From contig CALMST010000027.1 of assembly GCA_937872315.1 (NCBI GenBank), positions 1-42,684 on the forward strand: DNA of 42,684 nt, written 5' to 3'. The notes under the pieces were generated by a model that was not told the origin of the DNA, did not search any database, and saw only the letters and a program-made list of their open reading frames with translations. Position numbers and translations under genes: made by a program. Below, one piece after another: positions 9,093 through 16,219 of the stretch. Numbering within the stretch: position 1 is the stretch's first letter; the number at the start of each line of letters is the position of its first letter. This DNA is from an uncultured Ignavibacteria bacterium. GTDB lineage: Bacteria; Bacteroidota; Ignavibacteria; Tepidaquicellales; Tepidaquicellaceae.

Positions 9093-9114
9093 GTATGCTA
9101 ATAAAAATCTATAA

Positions 9115-9885
9115 ATGAAGAATACTTTAATCAAAGCTGCACTTGAATCAGGAAGGATTTTAAAAGAAAATTTCGGAAGTAATTTTAAGATATCGAGTAA
9201 GGACGTAGTTTCAAATCTTGTAACTGAGATCGATAAAAAATCAGAAGAAAAAATCTTTGAAATTATAAAACAGGATTTTCCCGGACATTACATTTTATCG
9301 GAGGAAGCCGGAGCCTTAGCGCAGGAATCTGAATACAAGTGGATCATAGATCCGATAGACGGGACAGTTAATTATGCGCATGCCATCCCGCTTACCTGTG
9401 TTTCAATTGCTCTGGAAAAAAGCGGAGTAGTGATCCTCGGAGCTGTTTATAATCCTATCTCAGGTGAATTTTTCTTTGCTGAAAAAGACAAAGGCTCTTA
9501 TCTTAATGATGAAAAGATTTATGTTTCTGACTGTACCGATTTTGAACGATCGCTTCTGGTCACGGGATTTCCTTATGATTCGAGCAGTTACAAACCTGAT
9601 CCGGTGGCAGTTTTTAAGAAATTCATAATGCGTGACATGCCGATCAGAAGACTTGGCTCTGCAGCGCTTGATCTGTGCTGGACAGCATGCGGAAGATTCG
9701 AAGCATTCTGGGAATATAATCTGAATGCCTGGGATGTTGCAGCAGGCGCGTTGATATTAGAAGAAGCCGGTGGTCTGATCACGGATCTTTCCGGAGAAAA
9801 GTTTTCAATATTCGGAAAGGAATTACTTGCTGTGAATAATAACATTATACAAAATGCCATGCTTGAAGTAATCAATGAAAACTGA
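9115..9885 (+). CDS. suhB: Inositol monophosphatase family protein
   Basis: A 256-residue Mg-dependent sugar-phosphate phosphatase. The metal-binding residues are all present: SEEAG (E63), WIIDPIDGTVNYAHAIP (D79, D82) and the late WDVAAGALILEEAGG (D207). This is the full motif set of the IMPase/SuhB family, and the length is typical. Likely substrates are inositol-1-phosphate or similar sugar phosphates; SuhB-like members also act on rRNA transcription in some bacteria. The gene follows the PhnP-like gene by 22 bases, and its stop overlaps the start of the DUF423 gene. Confidence 0.88.
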   Translation: MKNTLIKAALESGRILKENFGSNFKISSKDVVSNLVTEIDKKSEEKIFEIIKQDFPGHYILSEEAGALAQESEYKWIIDPIDGTVNYAHAIPLTCVSIALEKSGVVILGAVYNPISGEFFFAEKDKGSYLNDEKIYVSDCTDFERSLLVTGFPYDSSSYKPDPVAVFKKFIMRDMPIRRLGSAALDLCWTACGRFEAFWEYNLNAWDVAAGALILEEAGGLITDLSGEKFSIFGKELLAVNNNIIQNAMLEVINEN

Positions 9886-10261
9886 TAAAGAATTAAGAAT
9901 GGACAGTTCGAAGAAATGGATAATCATCAGCGCGGTTATGGGATTTCTCGGGGTAGCGCTAGGAGCGTTTGGAGCTCACAGTCTCAAACCATACATAGAT
10001 CCGGATAAACTTGATGTTTACAAAACCGGAACTCATTATCAGATGATCCATGCAGTTGTAATGCTGGCAACAGCCTTTCTCGGAGATAAAATTTATCTGA
10101 AAGCCGAAAAATTTTTCCTTGCAGGAATAATATTGTTTTCATTTTCGCTGTATCTTTATTCAATAACATCCATAGTTGCTTTTGCAATGGTGACACCTGT
10201 AGGGGGAGTTTCGTTTTTGACCGGATGGGCGGTTTTGATTGTGGAAGCGGCGAGACGTTAG
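9875..10261 (+). CDS. DUF423 membrane protein
   Basis: A 128-residue membrane protein of the DUF423 (YgdD-like) family. GFLGVALGAFGAHSLKPY at about 20-37 is the family signature, followed by THYQMIHAVVMLA and three more hydrophobic segments. Function is unknown in the family. The ATG at 9875 overlaps the suhB stop; a second ATG at 9899 (MDSSKKWIIISAV) is equally plausible. The last codons (EAARR and TAG) lie in the heptameric repeat that begins at 10250, so the repeat has set the C-terminus. Confidence 0.82.
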   Translation: MKTDKELRMDSSKKWIIISAVMGFLGVALGAFGAHSLKPYIDPDKLDVYKTGTHYQMIHAVVMLATAFLGDKIYLKAEKFFLAGIILFSFSLYLYSITSIVAFAMVTPVGGVSFLTGWAVLIVEAARR

Positions 10262-10273
10262 ACGCGAGACGTG
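10250..10273. repeat. Left inverted heptamer repeat flanking the four-helix-bundle gene
   Basis: The 24 bases have period seven (GAGACGT, TAGACGC, GAGACGT). The first 16, GCGAGACGTTAGACGC, recur exactly in inverted orientation at 10783-10798, and the next eight match there with two changes. It covers the last three codons and the stop of the DUF423 gene. Confidence 0.7.
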
Positions 10274-10390
10274 GGTTGTTGGATCATAAATGTTGAAGTT
10301 GCTATATAATTTTGGGGATAATGTAAGTTTAGAATAATTGTAAAGATAGATTTTATTTTAGAAAAGAAAGAATTAATTTGTTCTTCATAA

Positions 10391-10397
10391 AAGGAGG
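10391..10397 (+). promoter_or_regulatory. Strong Shine-Dalgarno of the four-helix-bundle gene
   Basis: AAGGAGG lies five bases before the ATG at 10403. A full anti-SD match is rare in this window, where most genes have none (gyrB and glyQS, for example). Another clear case is GAAGGAGG in front of the xanthine dehydrogenase large subunit. It supports 10403 as the real start and hints at an acquired gene. Confidence 0.6.
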
Positions 10398-10402
10398 ATT
10401 TT

Positions 10403-10759
10403 ATGTTGAATTTAAGTCACAAAAGATTAGAAGCAAGGGGTCTTAGTTTAGAAATAATAAATATAATATATAAACTTACAGAAGATTTCCCTACAAAAGA
10501 AACTTATGGAATTTCATCTTAAATGAGAAGATGTTCAGTTTCTGTTAGATCGAATCTGGCTGAAGGTCGTTCCAGAAATACAGCAAATGAAAAGAGAGGA
10601 TTTTTTGAAATAGCCGGATCATCTTTGGTAGAGTTAGATACACAGCTTGAAATATCAATCAGGTTAAAATATTTAGACTGGAACAAATATGGTTATCTTG
10701 ATGAAATGATAAATAAATTTTTTGCAAAACTTACAAATTTAATTTTAAAAACTATATAA
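10403..10759 (+). pseudogene. Four-helix-bundle (IVS/S23-type) protein, broken by in-frame TAA
   Basis: From the ATG at 10403 the frame reads MLNLSHKRLEARGLSLEIIN, continues to FPTKETYGISS, then has TAA at 10520-10522 and continues in the same frame as MRRCSVSVRSNLAEGRSRN to the stop at 10757-10759. Joined, it is a full-length (118-codon) four-helix-bundle protein of the 23S rRNA intervening-sequence family. The family normally has YGLTSQ-RR-SVSIPSNIAEG at this spot, so the TAA stands where a Gln codon (CAA) is expected, a single C-to-T change. The usual Pro of the SIPSN motif is also Arg here. The 3' part (10523-10759) could start at an ATG, but would lack the first helix. The ORF lies between inverted repeats at 10250 and 10775. 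Confidence 0.75.
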
Positions 10760-10761
10760 TT

Positions 10762-11721
10762 ATGACAAACGTCTCACATCTTGCGTCTAACGTCTCGCGT
10801 AAAACAGCCGTCTTCGGCGGCACGGGAATGCTCGGGAGTTCGATCACCCGCCGTTTAAAAAGCAAAGGTTATGAAAATGTTCTTACTCCGTCGCGTAAAG
10901 ACGGATTCGATCTTCTGGATAAAGAAGCTGTAGAAAAATTCTTTAAAGAGGAAACTCCGGATAATGTTTATATGGTCGCGGGATTGGTTGGCGGAATTTT
11001 AGCCAATAATTCAAGGCAGGCAGATTTTCTTTATCAGAATGCACTGATGATACTTAATGTTATCGAAGCGCTTAAAGATTTTTCTCCGGAAACAAAACTT
11101 CTATATACAGGATCGACCTGCATTTATCCAAAGGAAAATCCACAGCCTATCAATGAAAGCAGATTCATGCACGGACCACTTGAAGAGACAAACAAAGGCT
11201 ATGCTGTAGCTAAAGGTATGGGGATCATTGCCTGCCAGCTGTACAGACAACAGTACGGTATCAATGCCATTGCAGCCATGCCGACAAATCTTTACGGACC
11301 GAATGACAATTACGATCTGACCAACTCACATTTTATAGCGGCTATGGTGCAGAAGTTTGTGAATGCTCAGCGTGACGGCACCGAACTCGTATTCTGGGGC
11401 AGCGGCAAACCGAGACGTGAAGCCCTTTATGTTGATGACTGCGCTGATGCCTGTATCTATCTTATGGAAAATTATGATAAACCCGAGATAGTTAATATAG
11501 GTACCGGGTTTGATAATTCCATTAAAGAATATATCGAAATTGCTCAGAAGGTTTTTGAGTTCGATAAAGAGATCAAATGGGATACTTCAAAACCGGATGG
11601 CATGTATGAGAAGAGAACAGACATTGCATATCTGAAAAGCATTATGCCGGATTATGCGCCGAGGAAATTTGAGGATGGATTGAAGGATGTGCTTAAGATT
11701 GATTTTGGAGTGGAAGTTTAA
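10762..11721 (+). CDS. fcl: GDP-L-fucose synthase
   Basis: A 319-residue short-chain-dehydrogenase-type epimerase/reductase that makes GDP-L-fucose from GDP-4-keto-6-deoxymannose with NADPH. The cofactor loop is GGTGMLG (19-25), and the catalytic Ser-Tyr-Lys set is S118 in YTGSTCIYP and Y147/K151 in GYAVAKG. NLYGPNDNYDLTNSHFIAA and the later GSGKPRREALYVDD are typical for WcaG/Fcl. The first 13 residues (MTNVSHLASNVSR) are encoded by the heptameric repeat at 10769-10800, and no alternative in-frame start lies between them and the Rossmann motif, so the repeat appears to provide the N-terminus. No GDP-mannose dehydratase gene is in the window. Confidence 0.9.
   Translation: MTNVSHLASNVSRKTAVFGGTGMLGSSITRRLKSKGYENVLTPSRKDGFDLLDKEAVEKFFKEETPDNVYMVAGLVGGILANNSRQADFLYQNALMILNVIEALKDFSPETKLLYTGSTCIYPKENPQPINESRFMHGPLEETNKGYAVAKGMGIIACQLYRQQYGINAIAAMPTNLYGPNDNYDLTNSHFIAAMVQKFVNAQRDGTELVFWGSGKPRREALYVDDCADACIYLMENYDKPEIVNIGTGFDNSIKEYIEIAQKVFEFDKEIKWDTSKPDGMYEKRTDIAYLKSIMPDYAPRKFEDGLKDVLKIDFGVEV
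10769..10800. repeat. Right inverted heptamer repeat, inside the fucose synthase N-terminus
   Basis: The 32 bases have period seven (ACGTCTC, ACATCTT, GCGTCTA, ACGTCTC). The reverse complement of 10775-10798 matches 10250-10273 at 22 of 24 positions. The repeat is translated as part of the first codons of the fucose synthase gene. Confidence 0.7.
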
Positions 11722-11730
11722 ATCAATTGG

Positions 11731-11748
11731 GAATTAGGAATTAGGAAT
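11731..11748. repeat. Short heptamer repeat after fucose synthase
   Basis: GAATTAG occurs twice in tandem, followed by GAAT, ten bases after the fucose synthase stop. In the other strand the unit is CTAATTC, close to the CTAATAC unit at 14449-14483, so it appears to belong to the same dispersed family. It lies directly upstream of the hicBA relic. Confidence 0.55.
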
Positions 11749-11786
11749 AAAAAATTAATACAACCAAAATATATTATTATTTCTGC

Positions 11787-11921
11787 AAAATTTTAACGGC
11801 AATAATTCATAAAGAGAAAAAATATTATGTCGCTGAAGGTACTTTGAGAGGTAAACTAAGACAGGCTAAGATTTCTCCTGAAGATTTTATTAATTCATTA
11901 AAAAATAGATCAGCATTTTAA
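11787..11921 (+). pseudogene. Fused relic of a hicB-hicA toxin-antitoxin pair
   Basis: One open frame of 44 codons and a stop, with no start codon at its head, reads KILTAIIHKEKKYYVA and then EGTLRGKLRQAKISPEDFIN to the end SLKNRSAF. The first 16 residues match the beginning of HicB antitoxins (LTAII-KE--YVA). The remainder matches the last part of HicA toxins (GTLR-ILRQA-IS-EEF---L). The middle of both genes is gone, and the junction is in frame, as if one deletion removed the 3' part of hicB and the 5' part of hicA. It lies just before glyQS. The call rests on recognition of both family ends and would be confirmed by a profile search. Confidence 0.6.
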
Positions 11922-11927
11922 AAATAT

Positions 11928-13397
11928 ATGTCAGATAAAAAAAACAGCAATAAATCAGATGTAACTGAAAAAATAGTTTCGCTTTCGAAAAGAAGAGGAT
12001 TGATATTTCAGTCTTCCGAGATCTATGGCGGACTCAACGGTTGTTATGATTACGGTCCGTTGGGAGTTGAGCTTTTAAGGAATATCAAAGAAGCATGGTG
12101 GAAAGAGATGACCTACCGTGAGGACGTTGAAGGTCTTGATGCATCGATACTTATGCATCCGAGAGTATGGGAAGCATCGGGACACGTTGAGCATTTTTCA
12201 GATCCGATGGTTGACTGTAAAAGCTGCAAATCAAGATACAGAGTTGATGTGCTGTTTGAAACATTATCGGCAAAGAACAAGAAAGTTGTTTCGGAAGAGA
12301 TCTTAAAAGCAAACAGTTCACTCACAGATTCAGAAGACAGCATAAAAGAATTTTTTACCAGTGATCCTAATCCATATCTGAGTTTGCTGGTCTGTCCTAA
12401 CTGCGGCAACAAAGAGACATTCACCGAAGCAAGAAGTTTTAACCTGATGTTCAAGACTTTTATCGGACCATTGGAAGACTCCTCAAATGCAGTATTTCTA
12501 AGACCAGAAACAGCTCAGGGAATCTATGTGAATTTTAATAATGTAAAAGAATCTTCCCGTCAGAAATTACCCTTTGGAATTGCGCAGGTTGGGAAGGCAT
12601 TCAGGAATGAGATAAACACAAAGAATTTTTTATTCAGGACAAGAGAGTTTGAGCAGATGGAGATGCAGTATTTCATAAATCCGGCAGATGATGATAAATG
12701 GTTTGAGTACTGGCGCGAACAGAGATTCAACTGGTTTATAAAATACGGAATGGATCCGGCTAAACTAAAACTTCACGTTCATGAAAAACTTGCACATTAT
12801 GCAAAAGCTGCGGTTGATATTGAGTTTGAATTCCCGTTCGGATGGGGCGAGATAGAGGGTATTCATAACAGAACGGATTTTGATCTGAAAAGACACACTG
12901 AATTTTCCGGAAAGAAGATAGAATATTTTGATGATCAGACAAAAGAAAGATTTACACCTTATGTAATTGAGACATCAGCCGGTGCTTCAAGAAGTTTTTT
13001 TGCATTTCTTTGTAATGCTTATGATGAAGAAGAGATGGTCAGGGAAAATTCAGATGGTACGAGTTCATCCGAGACAAGGACAGTTCTCCGTTTCCATCCG
13101 GCACTTGCTCCGATAAAAGCAGCAGTGTTCCCGCTTGTAAACCGTGACGGCATGCAGGACATAGCTCAGAATATTTCAGCAGATCTGAGAAAGAATTTCA
13201 AAGTGTTTTATGATGATTCGGGTGCAGTCGGAAGACGTTACAGGAGACAGGATGAATGCGGTACACCGTTTTGCATTACGGTGGATTCTGATACACTGAC
13301 TGATGATACGGTTACAGTAAGAGACCGTGATTCGATGGTACAGGAGAGGATCAATAAGGATAATATCCAGAGTTATATAAACTCAAAATTGATTTAA
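11928..13397 (+). CDS. glyQS: Glycyl-tRNA synthetase, single-chain dimeric type
   Basis: A 489-residue class II aminoacyl-tRNA synthetase that charges tRNA-Gly. KRRGLIFQSSEIYGGLNGCY near the N-terminus, CKSCKSRYR with a later CPNCGNKETFTEARSFNLMF, RPETAQGIYVNFNN (motif 2 region), FRTREFEQMEMQYF and the C-terminal anticodon-binding part (PIKAAVFPLVNRDGM, then GRRYRRQDECGTPFC) are those of the alpha2-type enzyme also found in Gram-positive bacteria, archaea and eukaryotes, rather than the split GlyQ/GlyS type. There is no Shine-Dalgarno before the ATG. The upstream 200 bases hold a heptamer repeat and the hicBA relic; no T-box is visible. Confidence 0.93.
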   Translation: MSDKKNSNKSDVTEKIVSLSKRRGLIFQSSEIYGGLNGCYDYGPLGVELLRNIKEAWWKEMTYREDVEGLDASILMHPRVWEASGHVEHFSDPMVDCKSCKSRYRVDVLFETLSAKNKKVVSEEILKANSSLTDSEDSIKEFFTSDPNPYLSLLVCPNCGNKETFTEARSFNLMFKTFIGPLEDSSNAVFLRPETAQGIYVNFNNVKESSRQKLPFGIAQVGKAFRNEINTKNFLFRTREFEQMEMQYFINPADDDKWFEYWREQRFNWFIKYGMDPAKLKLHVHEKLAHYAKAAVDIEFEFPFGWGEIEGIHNRTDFDLKRHTEFSGKKIEYFDDQTKERFTPYVIETSAGASRSFFAFLCNAYDEEEMVRENSDGTSSSETRTVLRFHPALAPIKAAVFPLVNRDGMQDIAQNISADLRKNFKVFYDDSGAVGRRYRRQDECGTPFCITVDSDTLTDDTVTVRDRDSMVQERINKDNIQSYINSKLI

Positions 13398-13414
13398 CAA
13401 TATTTTCATTTCTA

Positions 13415-13450
13415 ATCCGCCGGGGTGAATAACACTATGCCGCAGCGGAT
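13415..13450. repeat. Stem-loop after glyQS
   Basis: ATCCGC (13415-13420) pairs with GCGGAT (13445-13450), with an inner CGG/CCG pairing and a further GTG/CAC pairing around AATAA. It lies 17 bases after the glyQS stop. No T tract follows on either strand, so it is not a normal terminator. It could act in mRNA stability. Confidence 0.4.
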
Positions 13451-13455
13451 AAAAA

Positions 13456-13482
13456 ATTAACACAATTAACATAATTAACAAA
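13456..13482. repeat. Three tandem 9-base repeats before SemiSWEET
   Basis: ATTAACACA, ATTAACATA and ATTAACAAA follow one another directly and end ten bases before the TTG start of the SemiSWEET gene. A looser ATTAACC/TTAACC series occurs at about 7923-7970, ahead of another TTG-started gene. Confidence 0.5.
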
Positions 13483-13492
13483 GTTTACTATT

Positions 13493-13747
13493 TTGGATAC
13501 AACATTGACAGTAGGATTAATAGCAGCATCGCTTACAACCTTTGCCTTTCTGCCACAATCATTAAGAGCAATTAAGACAAAGCATACAAAAGATATTTCC
13601 TTGCCAATGCTTTTGATGCTTGAGTTTGGAGTTGTAGTCTGGATAGTTTACGGTTCGATGATATCCGATATCCCGCTTTTGGCTGCAAACATAATCTCAT
13701 TCATCTTTGTAACAATAACACTGGTTTTAAAACTTAAATATGGATAG
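13493..13747 (+). CDS. SemiSWEET-type sugar transporter (PQ-loop)
   Basis: An 84-residue protein with three transmembrane helices, the size of a bacterial SemiSWEET half-transporter, which works as a homodimer and moves sugars across the inner membrane down a gradient. The PQ motif is in the first helix (FAFLPQSLRAIKTKHTKDIS, P21-Q22), followed by the conserved polar link KTKHTKDISLPM. The start is TTG at 13493, needed to make the complete first helix. Its end overlaps the Crp/Fnr gene start by eight bases, so the two are translationally linked. Confidence 0.88.
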   Translation: MDTTLTVGLIAASLTTFAFLPQSLRAIKTKHTKDISLPMLLMLEFGVVVWIVYGSMISDIPLLAANIISFIFVTITLVLKLKYG

Positions 13748-14435
13748 CAGCATATTAAAAAACGTGCATTTGTTTTCAGATCTCGATGAGGATGAGCTTG
13801 ATAAGTTATATTCGCGGTGTGACATAAAAACTTTTAATAAAGGCGAGATAATATTTTTCGATACAGAACCTTATCAGGGATTTTATATAGTGATTGAAGG
13901 CGGAGTGAAGATATTTAAAATTTCCAAAGACGGACGGGAACATATATTATATTTTATATATCCATTCAACACCTTTGCTGAAGTTCCGCTGCTTGAGCAG
14001 TATGAAAAAATTAAAAAAGATGAATTTTCATATCCGGCAAATTCAATGGCTATGGAAGAAAATACAAAACTCATTCTTATAAGATCTTCGGTTTTTTACA
14101 ACTTTGTTGAAAACAACAGCCACTTATGTCTTAAGATGCTTTCAAGCCTTGCAAAAAAATTAAGACATCTTAACAGCCATATAGAAACAATAACGCAGGA
14201 TGTACCAAAGAGACTGGCAAAATATATTCTTTCGGAACATGCAACCACCGCAAAGCAAAATTCACTCATTGAGCTCAGTATAAGCAAACATGATCTTGCT
14301 TCTTATCTTGGAACTATTGATGAAACACTTTCAAGGATTTTAAAAAAATTTCAGGATGAGAATCTTATTGAGGTTAAAGGAAAAAAAATTCTGATAAAAA
14401 ATAAACAAGAACTGTTAAATATCTCCACCCGGTAA
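13740..14435 (+). CDS. Crp/Fnr family transcription regulator
   Basis: A 231-residue regulator with an N-terminal cyclic-nucleotide-binding-like beta barrel (about residues 5-120; FNKGEIIFFDTEPYQGFYIVIEG), a long dimerisation helix (NSHLCLKMLSSLAKKLRHLN) and a C-terminal Crp-type winged helix (SISKHDLASYLGTIDETLSR recognition region, then KKFQDENLIEVKGKKILI). No FNR-type four-cysteine cluster is present, so it is not an Fe-S oxygen sensor; the ligand is unknown. It overlaps the SemiSWEET gene, and local or autoregulatory control of that transporter is possible but unproven. Confidence 0.88.
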   Translation: MDSSILKNVHLFSDLDEDELDKLYSRCDIKTFNKGEIIFFDTEPYQGFYIVIEGGVKIFKISKDGREHILYFIYPFNTFAEVPLLEQYEKIKKDEFSYPANSMAMEENTKLILIRSSVFYNFVENNSHLCLKMLSSLAKKLRHLNSHIETITQDVPKRLAKYILSEHATTAKQNSLIELSISKHDLASYLGTIDETLSRILKKFQDENLIEVKGKKILIKNKQELLNISTR

Positions 14436-14448
14436 ACTCTTTTATTAC

Positions 14449-14483
14449 CCAATACTAAATACCTAATACTTAATACCTAATAC
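14449..14483. repeat. Five-unit heptamer repeat
   Basis: Five consecutive 7-base units: CCAATAC, TAAATAC, CTAATAC, TTAATAC, CTAATAC. It fills the gap between the convergent Crp/Fnr and rhomboid genes. The last unit supplies the stop codon and final Tyr codon of the rhomboid gene on the minus strand. Confidence 0.7.
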
Positions 14484-15211
14484 CTGAAATTATCCGGCTC
14501 TGCATCTTCATCTATCCCGGTTTCATCAGCTAAATTTTCTTCATCCTGATCAGGTTCATCTTCGAGATCATCTTCATAATCTTCTTCTTCCCATTCATAA
14601 ACAGGCGGAGGATCATTTTTTCTGAAAATGAAAGCGCAGGCAATACCGATTATTGCACCGGACAAATGTGATTCAAAAGAGATTTTAGGATCTATAGGCA
14701 ATACTCCCCAGACCATTCCACCGTAAAGAAAAACTATCAGAAGGGAAAGCGCAATGGATCTTTTGTCTTTTCTGAAGAGTCCGCTGAAAAACAGAAAAGC
14801 TGCAAAACCATATACAAGTCCGCTGGCGCCAATATGATATGAATGTCTGGCAAAAAACCAGACCAGTATGCCGTTTGAAATATAAATTATCACAAATACT
14901 ATTACTGCAGAGCTTCTGTAAAAGTATAAAATACCAAACAGCAAAAGGAATAGTGTAACCGAATTAGAGATCAGATGTGAGAAATCGGCATGAACAAGAG
15001 GAGCGGTGAAAATTCCTTTTAGTCCTGAAACTTTTCCGGGATATACGCCAAAGACAGAAAGATCCGTTTCTGAAGCCCATTGATAAAACTGAACAAGCCA
15101 GAGAAATAACACAAAACAACCGCTGAAAAAAATTGAAGAAAGTATTTTGTTTTTTTCTTTAGATTCTTCTTCGGTTGGATCTTTACCGTAAACATCCCAA
15201 TCATGATCCAT
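14477..15211 (-). CDS. Rhomboid family intramembrane serine protease
   Basis: A 244-residue membrane protease. The catalytic serine lies in HIGASGLVYGFAAF (S130) and the catalytic histidine in FESHLSGAIIG (H182). The earlier HADFSHLISN carries the conserved His and Asn of the oxyanion region in the second helix. Six or seven hydrophobic helices are seen. An acidic N-terminal extension (DPTEEESKEKN) and a strongly acidic C-terminal tail of about 45 residues (many Asp and Glu after YEWEEED) flank the core. The last residue and stop codon come from the heptamer repeat. Substrates are unknown. Confidence 0.88.
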   Translation of the reverse strand: MDHDWDVYGKDPTEEESKEKNKILSSIFFSGCFVLFLWLVQFYQWASETDLSVFGVYPGKVSGLKGIFTAPLVHADFSHLISNSVTLFLLLFGILYFYRSSAVIVFVIIYISNGILVWFFARHSYHIGASGLVYGFAAFLFFSGLFRKDKRSIALSLLIVFLYGGMVWGVLPIDPKISFESHLSGAIIGIACAFIFRKNDPPPVYEWEEEDYEDDLEDEPDQDEENLADETGIDEDAEPDNFRY

Positions 15212-15399
15212 AGAAATTTTTTGATCCGGGTTTAATTGTTAAAAGGTTTAATATAAACACAATGGAATAATAATTTAATGTATTTTTAACACATTGAATT
15301 ACTAAAAAAAAAATATTAAAGTTTTATGTTTCAATATAAAAAAATAGATTAAAATGTTTCAGGTTTGAAAAATGAGTTACATAAAATTATTTATAAAAG

Positions 15400-15407
15400 T
15401 ATATTTG
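15400..15407 (+). promoter_or_regulatory. Possible Bacteroidota-type -7 box
   Basis: TATATTTG matches the TAnnTTTG -7 consensus known from Bacteroidota, 32 bases before the ATG of the dienelactone hydrolase gene. I see no good TTG at the -33 distance, so the call is weak. Confidence 0.3.
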
Positions 15408-15439
15408 TAAAAAATTAAAACTAATAAAAGATTTTAAAA

Positions 15440-16219
15440 ATGAAATTAATATTAATTATCTCACTATTCTTAATTTGCTCAATGAATGCAAGATCTGAAA
15501 TTATCTCTTCCGAGATCGAATATAAAATTGGTGACCTGACTCTTCAGGGATTTATTGCTTATGATAACAGTTCAGCCGAAAAACGTCCGGGAGTTATGAT
15601 AGTTCATCAATGGAAAGGTCTCACAGACTATGAAAAATCCAGAGCCGTTCAGATAGCCGAGCTGGGTTATTTTGCATTCGCCGTTGACATATACGGAAAA
15701 GGCATCAGACCTTCAACTTCAGAGGAAGCAGGACAGACCGCAGGTCAGTTTTATGCGGACATAATGCTTTTCAGGGAAAGACTTAATGCCGGATTGAATG
15801 AACTCAAAATGCAGCCGCTTGTTGATCCTGATAAAATAGCAGCCATAGGATATTGTTTCGGAGGTGGTGGTGTACTCGAACTTGCAAGAAGCGGAGCTGA
15901 TTTACTTGGTGTTGTCTCTTTTCACGGAAGTCTGAAATCACAGAATCCGGATGATGCAAAAAATATAAAATGCAGGGTTCTTGTTCAGCACGGCGCAATT
16001 GATCCGTTTGTTAAGGAAGAAGATGTTATAGCTTTCAAAAAAGAAATGGAAGATGCTAAAGTGGATTATGTACTGACGGAATACGCCGGATCAGTTCATT
16101 CGTTCACAATGGAAAGCGCCGGAAATGATATTACCAAAGGTGCAGCATATAATGAAAATGCTGATAAAAGATCATGGGAAGCGATGAAGATGTTTTTGAA
16201 AGAGATTTTTGGATCATAG
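15440..16219 (+). CDS. Dienelactone hydrolase family protein, exported
   Basis: A 259-residue alpha/beta hydrolase with an N-terminal signal peptide (MKLILIISLFLICSMNARS), so it is probably periplasmic. The Cys-Asp-His triad of dienelactone hydrolases is visible: C139 in GYCFGGGG, D188 in HGAIDPFV and H220 in AGSVHSFT. IVHQWKGLTDYEK and VDIYGKGIRP are also typical of the family. Dienelactone hydrolases act in ring-cleavage pathways, but many exported relatives have unknown substrates. An intradiol dioxygenase lies 17 kb away, too distant to call a pathway. Confidence 0.86.
   Translation: MKLILIISLFLICSMNARSEIISSEIEYKIGDLTLQGFIAYDNSSAEKRPGVMIVHQWKGLTDYEKSRAVQIAELGYFAFAVDIYGKGIRPSTSEEAGQTAGQFYADIMLFRERLNAGLNELKMQPLVDPDKIAAIGYCFGGGGVLELARSGADLLGVVSFHGSLKSQNPDDAKNIKCRVLVQHGAIDPFVKEEDVIAFKKEMEDAKVDYVLTEYAGSVHSFTMESAGNDITKGAAYNENADKRSWEAMKMFLKEIFGS

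Noticed and set aside
10520-10522. Stop-codon recoding (selenocysteine or similar) in the four-helix-bundle gene
   Set aside because: The codon is TAA, which is the ordinary stop elsewhere in the window, and no SECIS-like structure or reason for recoding is present. A nonsense mutation is simpler.
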